Positions 60,278 through 64,000 of a stretch of 64,000 nt of DNA are shown piece by piece. Made by a program: the position numbers and the translations under genes. Source of the DNA: a virus; the IMG/VR virus record IMGVR_UViG_3300033153_016035, positions 55,918 through 119,917 of that record. One strand, written 5' to 3'. How positions within the stretch are numbered: the first letter of the stretch is position 1; every line of letters begins with the position of its first letter. A model generated the notes under the pieces. The model worked only from the letters and a program-made list of their open reading frames with translations. It searched no databases and was not told the DNA's origin.

Positions 60278-61420
60278 CTAAAAGGCTGATATTGTCATAA
60301 TATCGCCGTCGACGCCAATCACATAAAAGCCGCCGAAAACAAAACCCGAAGCTATTTTCCCCTTGGCCGCTTTCCTAATACCCTCGGCCTCCGGCCCGAA
60401 AACCACTAATTCATAACTATTAGTTGGGATTTGTGGTTCCCTCTGGTAATTGCGGGCCGCACCAGACTCACCAAAACAAAGCTCATTACACACAAAGTAT
60501 AAAGTACGACGCCGCCGAGCGTCCAAGACAATACAAAGTTGAGTGAAAGTTAAGTCAACTGCGCCCCCGTTTAACCGGTACTCGTCTTCTCGAAGTATAA
60601 AATCAATTTTAGCTTCTTTATTAATGCCAACCCAGAAGGCATAACCATAATCGTACTTTCTAATCCACGAAAAGTACCGCCGAATATCCTCTTTCCCGCG
60701 AATTTTAGTATTACGGCCTACCCCAAAACCGGTAAAAGAGGGCACATCACCTATAGTCTTATCGCCAAAAACCGCCACACCGAAAGCATCCCGAAGTTTA
60801 CGGATGTCCTTCTGGACTGTAGGGCTTACGACACTATTTACCGGCTCGCCCTCTACTTTCTTGTAGTCTCGCCTTCCGTACAGGTGGTCTAATATGGTGC
60901 GCAAAAACCAGTATCCCACCACTGACAGTTCCTTATCCGGAAGGTCTACTAACTTGGGTGTGATTTTACTGCGCAGAAGGTCCACCAACCGGGGGGCGTC
61001 CATAGATTCTAAAAACATAGTTAAAGCCAGGAGCTGCTCCATCCTAATCTCTTCATCCTGGGAATAGGAAAGAATGTCTTTTACCAACACTTCTCCGGCC
61101 CCCCTACCTAGATCCTCCAAAGGTTTAGCGGAGCTTACTCCCAAAGCACGAATAAGCTCCGCTCCCTCACTCCACTCAAAAATAAAGGACTCCCGACCCT
61201 CCTTTAGACCAAAAGTCCTTAATAATTCCTTAGCTGTGTACTCTAAGGAATCTGCTACCTCACCAACTTTTCGCGTTCCCCAATAAACTAAATTTCCTAG
61301 TTTACCCTTTATAGACGCCGCAAAAGACTTACCAAAAGTCCAAAGCTTCTCTAAGATGTTTTCGTTTATCTCTAACTGTGCCGGGTGCAGACCCGCCCTC
61401 AAAAGAAAATATGAATTCAT
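60278..61420 (-). CDS. Tagged virion-type protein C, 380 aa
   Basis: ATG at 61420 follows GGAGATTACCAC. N-terminus MNSYFLLRAGLHPAQLEINE is the third copy of the shared tag. A candidate LKE-G site lies near residue 73. The middle is helical, the C-terminal 150 residues beta-rich (DIRRYFSWIRKYDYGYAFWVGI). No enzyme motif recognised. Third tagged member of the cluster. Confidence 0.8.
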   Translation of the reverse strand: MNSYFLLRAGLHPAQLEINENILEKLWTFGKSFAASIKGKLGNLVYWGTRKVGEVADSLEYTAKELLRTFGLKEGRESFIFEWSEGAELIRALGVSSAKPLEDLGRGAGEVLVKDILSYSQDEEIRMEQLLALTMFLESMDAPRLVDLLRSKITPKLVDLPDKELSVVGYWFLRTILDHLYGRRDYKKVEGEPVNSVVSPTVQKDIRKLRDAFGVAVFGDKTIGDVPSFTGFGVGRNTKIRGKEDIRRYFSWIRKYDYGYAFWVGINKEAKIDFILREDEYRLNGGAVDLTFTQLCIVLDARRRRTLYFVCNELCFGESGAARNYQREPQIPTNSYELVVFGPEAEGIRKAAKGKIASGFVFGGFYVIGVDGDIMTISAF

Positions 61421-61455
61421 GTGGTAATCTCCACCGGCAGACAGTTCCGCTTCGC

Positions 61456-62190
61456 TTACATGCTAACCTTAGCACTACACTTAAAATCCCTCTCGGCATC
61501 CCAGGGACTAAGTCTCCGGGAAGAGAAAATTTCTATTTGGACCCTCTCTGCCGTAAAAAGTCTCTTACACTTCAGACACGAAATTTCAGCCTTGCCCCTT
61601 TTAAACTGTACATACCTATCATCCGCAATTTGGGAACAATAAGGACATAGCAATGAATCACCATTTTGTTCCATTGTACCATTCCCCCGACACATAGGAC
61701 AAACACATTTTTGTGTTTTATCCGGGATATTTAACGGCTTTTCTTTAGCTCCCGGGACAACACCACCGTCGATGTATAACTGCCCCCGCCGCCGCTGCTC
61801 CGACCACATCTCAAATGGGGGCCCACTCCTGTCGGTGTAGGGGAAGGCCATGTCAAAGACCTCCAGCTTTTTATAGCCTTCGATCTTTGGGTCAAAAAGA
61901 ATTTTGTCCATTGTTTTGCGTGTAAGTGTCTGGAAGGCTCGCATGTCAAACAGAACCTCTTCTATTTCACACAAATGCCACACAACGATATCGTCGTTCT
62001 GATCCTCAGTTTCCGCCACAGCCCGAAACAGGCTACCGACCCCCATCGCCTTAAGTGCCTCTTCGTATTCCTCCATCTCTACTTTGGCCGGAATATCCCA
62101 CACCCCACCATCGGTAGGAGCATCAAGATAGGCGTATTCACCACGTATTTCCAGTATCAAAAATGTTTGTGTTATGCATTGCGTATACAT
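61456..62190 (-). CDS. Hypothetical protein with C-terminal zinc ribbons, 244 aa
   Basis: Overlaps the upstream HTH gene by one base. N-terminal half is mixed alpha/beta. C-terminal half has CVCPMCRGNG ... CPYC (about 161-184) and CLKCKR (about 203-208), giving two zinc sites. No family recognised; may be regulatory together with the HTH protein. Confidence 0.72.
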   Translation of the reverse strand: MYTQCITQTFLILEIRGEYAYLDAPTDGGVWDIPAKVEMEEYEEALKAMGVGSLFRAVAETEDQNDDIVVWHLCEIEEVLFDMRAFQTLTRKTMDKILFDPKIEGYKKLEVFDMAFPYTDRSGPPFEMWSEQRRRGQLYIDGGVVPGAKEKPLNIPDKTQKCVCPMCRGNGTMEQNGDSLLCPYCSQIADDRYVQFKRGKAEISCLKCKRLFTAERVQIEIFSSRRLSPWDAERDFKCSAKVSM

Positions 62191-62714
62191 TAGACAACCC
62201 CCACATTACTTTTGTTGCCCACCTCTATGTACAAATTTTTCTTAATTTTAATGGCTGGCAACTGGCCCCGCTTAATCTTGATTTGTATATTTCTAACCCC
62301 ACAACCATACGCCGCAGCGTACTCTTCTACCGTCTGGTACTGCTTACTCGGATCTAAAGCGGGAAGACCTCCCACAAAAAGAGTGACACTGTGCCGGTTA
62401 TAGTACCACTTCCCGTCCTTACCCAGTACAGCCACAATACGACCGCTATTACGAAGTCGCAGCAGCTCTCTCGGGGAGTACCCGGTTATCTCCTGTGCCC
62501 CCGCGCTGGTTATCCACTGACCCGGATCCCTAAATTCTGCCCAGGACTCACACATGCAGCACCCCCAGTCTGCCACATTAGGTATATACCCTGGCCCCAC
62601 GACACTAAGTCTCCTATTCTCCCGTCCCCATTTAGCTTCAGCAGCTTTCTTCATCTCTGAAGCCCTTTTTGGGATGGCCCGCCGATAATTTTCTAAATTT
62701 TTATAAAAAGCCAT
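62190..62714 (-). CDS. Two-HTH DNA-binding protein, 174 aa
   Basis: Two excisionase/MerR-type (HTH_17) units are visible: WITSAGAQEITGYSPRELLRLRNSGRIVAVLGKDGKWYYNR (about residues 69-109) and QYQTVEEYAAAYGCGVRNIQIKIKRGQLPAIKIKKNLYI (about 125-163). The basic N-terminus also fits DNA binding. A palindrome (62733-62747) lies 19 bases upstream and overlaps the apparent -10 box, so autoregulation is likely. Confidence 0.74.
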   Translation of the reverse strand: MAFYKNLENYRRAIPKRASEMKKAAEAKWGRENRRLSVVGPGYIPNVADWGCCMCESWAEFRDPGQWITSAGAQEITGYSPRELLRLRNSGRIVAVLGKDGKWYYNRHSVTLFVGGLPALDPSKQYQTVEEYAAAYGCGVRNIQIKIKRGQLPAIKIKKNLYIEVGNKSNVGVV

Positions 62715-62732
62715 TGACTTTTTCCTTCCTAC

Positions 62733-62747
62733 CCGTTATACTAACGG
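62733..62747. promoter_or_regulatory. Palindromic operator candidate upstream of the two-HTH gene
   Basis: CCGTTA-TAC-TAACGG is a perfect inverted repeat with 3-base centre. On the minus strand it contains TATAAC, a plausible -10 box, though no good -35 hexamer is seen. Confidence 0.55.
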
Positions 62748-62792
62748 AAATCAGACTTAAACACTCAAAAGTATACAAATACACAACTGCCT

Positions 62793-62827
62793 AAAGCCTC
62801 GGGGGCTGCACCCCGAGGCTTTTATTT
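62793..62827. terminator. Intergenic hairpin, likely terminator
   Basis: AAAGCCTCGGGG (62793-62804) pairs with CCCCGAGGCTTT (62811-62822). T-run (TTTTATTTT) is on the plus strand; on the minus strand only three T follow. It separates the gene ending at 62827 from the HTH operon and probably ends that upstream transcript. Confidence 0.65.
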
Positions 62828-63093
62828 TAGGGCATAAGCCCTAAGTCCCGTAAAGACCCCTTAGTCTCCGACGGAAAACCCTCCATAAAATCTAATAAAT
62901 CCCCCCTATTTGCCTGCTCCCTTTTACCTAACTGAATTGCGATCGGCGTCTTCAGTAAAAATTCCCCCTGATCTGTCGTCATCCACACCTTCTTAACTGC
63001 ACTGTCCAAATGCAAAGTGTATCTAAGGTAATTATCCTCCTCCTCCGTTTCAGGTATAATTACCAAACTTTCATCTTTCACAGTAATCCTCAT
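62827..63093 (-). CDS. Hypothetical protein, 88 aa
   Basis: Overlaps the upstream gene by 4 bases and ends at the hairpin terminator. Acidic, beta-rich first half. No family recognised. Confidence 0.7.
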   Translation of the reverse strand: MRITVKDESLVIIPETEEEDNYLRYTLHLDSAVKKVWMTTDQGEFLLKTPIAIQLGKREQANRGDLLDFMEGFPSETKGSLRDLGLMP

Positions 63094-63377
63094 ATTAACC
63101 CCTCACCGGCTAAAAAGGCAAATTTGCACACAATTCCCTGCGTGAAAATTAGCCCCATCTCGGGAGAATCAAAATACACCCCGGGGGCATAGTAAGTTAT
63201 AAGAACCTTTTCTTTGGCGTCATAGGCTATATGCACCAAAATAGTGCCACAGCACGCACACCCAGCCTGTAAAAGCATAACTCCCCTATGAAATACACTT
63301 CCCCCTATGATAACTTCCGCAGAACCTGACCGCAGCAGCCAGGTTTCTAAAGTCTTTCTGAGCCGAACTTTTGTCAT
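63090..63377 (-). CDS. Hypothetical protein with Cys motif, 95 aa
   Basis: Joined to the HAD gene and to the next gene by 4-base overlaps. Contains GCACCG (about residues 39-44) and otherwise hydrophobic beta strands. No family recognised. Confidence 0.7.
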   Translation of the reverse strand: MTKVRLRKTLETWLLRSGSAEVIIGGSVFHRGVMLLQAGCACCGTILVHIAYDAKEKVLITYYAPGVYFDSPEMGLIFTQGIVCKFAFLAGEGLI

Positions 63378-64000
63378 ATTACTAAATCCCCCAATGGCCT
63401 AACGATCCTAGTACCTGTGGCCTCACAATTACCACGGTAGGCCGCCAGCACCTTAGGGGCTATCATATGCCCATATGAATCTTCCACCATCCAGGATCGC
63501 GGCCACTGAAAAAAGTCATGTGCCCAGTAATAGTCAATTCCAACCACATCAGCCACCTGCCGATCCGTAACCCCATTACCCACCAAGGCGAATTTTTCAT
63601 AAGGTAAGGCCCCACCATCCCCATTAAAACGGTGGTGAAACTCCTTTAATGCCTGAATTGCCATATCAGGTATAGGCTTATTGTTCTCCTGAAACCAGTG
63701 TTTATACTCCCCTTTACCGTGATAATAGGAAATCTTAATAAGCGAAAACATCCCTTCCAGGATAGCATTTAGCTCTAAAACTATTTCCCACGCGGCCATC
63801 TCGTTCATGTACCCGTGGGAAACACCACCTTGATTGGTCACGATCCCAAATTTTGACCCCTGTTTATGCAAACCCGCAAGCACTTGAGGCACATTTGGGC
63901 CCACAAAAAAATCCTCAAAATGATTAGCACACACCTTACCGCTACAGGTAAATGTGAGTGTGCCGTCCATATCGAACAGGTAAAAAGCTTTATCGTACAT
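63374..64000 (-). CDS. HAD-superfamily phosphatase, 208 aa
   Basis: FDMDGTLT (D10, D12) is HAD motif I; IVTNQGG (about residues 52-58) is motif II; a later VGNGVTDRQVADVVGIDYYWA (about 141-161) fits motif IV with its acidic residue. The VTNQGG form is typical of HisB/polynucleotide 3'-phosphatase-type members, so repair of DNA or RNA 3' ends is a plausible role. The ATG is the last codon of the window, so a longer N-terminus (for instance a kinase domain) cannot be excluded. Confidence 0.8.
   Translation of the reverse strand: MYDKAFYLFDMDGTLTFTCSGKVCANHFEDFFVGPNVPQVLAGLHKQGSKFGIVTNQGGVSHGYMNEMAAWEIVLELNAILEGMFSLIKISYYHGKGEYKHWFQENNKPIPDMAIQALKEFHHRFNGDGGALPYEKFALVGNGVTDRQVADVVGIDYYWAHDFFQWPRSWMVEDSYGHMIAPKVLAAYRGNCEATGTRIVRPLGDLVI

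Overview
The window looks like part of the genome of a large tailed double-stranded DNA phage (or a prophage of that kind). Genes are densely packed, often with ATGA or GTGA overlaps. They include virion-type proteins (a kelch-like tail fibre, very long coiled-coil and membrane proteins, a prohead-protease-like protein), phage DNA-metabolism genes (RusA-like resolvase, DnaQ-like exonuclease, deoxynucleoside kinase, HAD phosphatase), two solitary DNA methyltransferases and many small proteins of unknown function. Capsid, portal, terminase and polymerase are not here, so the full genome must be much larger. Promoters match the sigma-70 consensus (TTGACA/TATAAT) and Shine-Dalgarno sites are strong, so the host is a bacterium; I cannot name it.

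Layout. (1) 1-13831, minus strand: eight adjoining large virion-type genes, the last running off the left edge. (2) 13832-14052: divergent control region with a promoter for a small helix-turn-helix protein. (3) 14405-17532, plus strand: an RNA-rich region. It begins with a promoter and about 950 nt of ornate non-coding RNA ending in an intrinsic terminator, followed by two more structured non-coding stretches with H-type pseudoknots and further terminators, interrupted by two small genes. (4) 17549-25341, plus strand: about 20 small accessory genes, among them a DUF932 protein and a Gp88-family protein. Most are separated by a repeated module: a GC-rich hairpin, a U-rich tract and a Shine-Dalgarno site. 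(5) 25354-26862: convergent terminator, RusA gene, and a probable 100-nt small RNA facing a minus-strand promoter. (6) 26873-49076, minus strand: metabolism, modification and many small zinc-ribbon proteins, including DnaQ, a 2H phosphoesterase, a circularly permuted cytosine methyltransferase, a ParB-like protein, a TetR regulator, a GIY-YIG-type protein, a nucleoside kinase and an adenine methyltransferase. (7) 49102-64000, minus strand: virion assembly and internal proteins, a tail fibre, a two-HTH protein and a HAD phosphatase.

How the parts may work together. Three proteins in (7) share the same N-terminus, M(D/N)SYFLLRAGLHP. Several virion-type proteins carry many L/I-x-E-G/A sites, and a T4 gp21-like protease candidate lies in the same cluster. 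Together these suggest T4-style capsid targeting and proteolytic processing of packaged proteins. The TetR-family gene has a perfect palindrome just upstream, and the same palindrome recurs upstream of two other genes, including the nucleoside kinase, which suggests a small regulon. The RNA-rich region plus hairpin-punctuated gene cluster is the most unusual part of the window. All functional statements rest on motifs read by eye; no database search was run.
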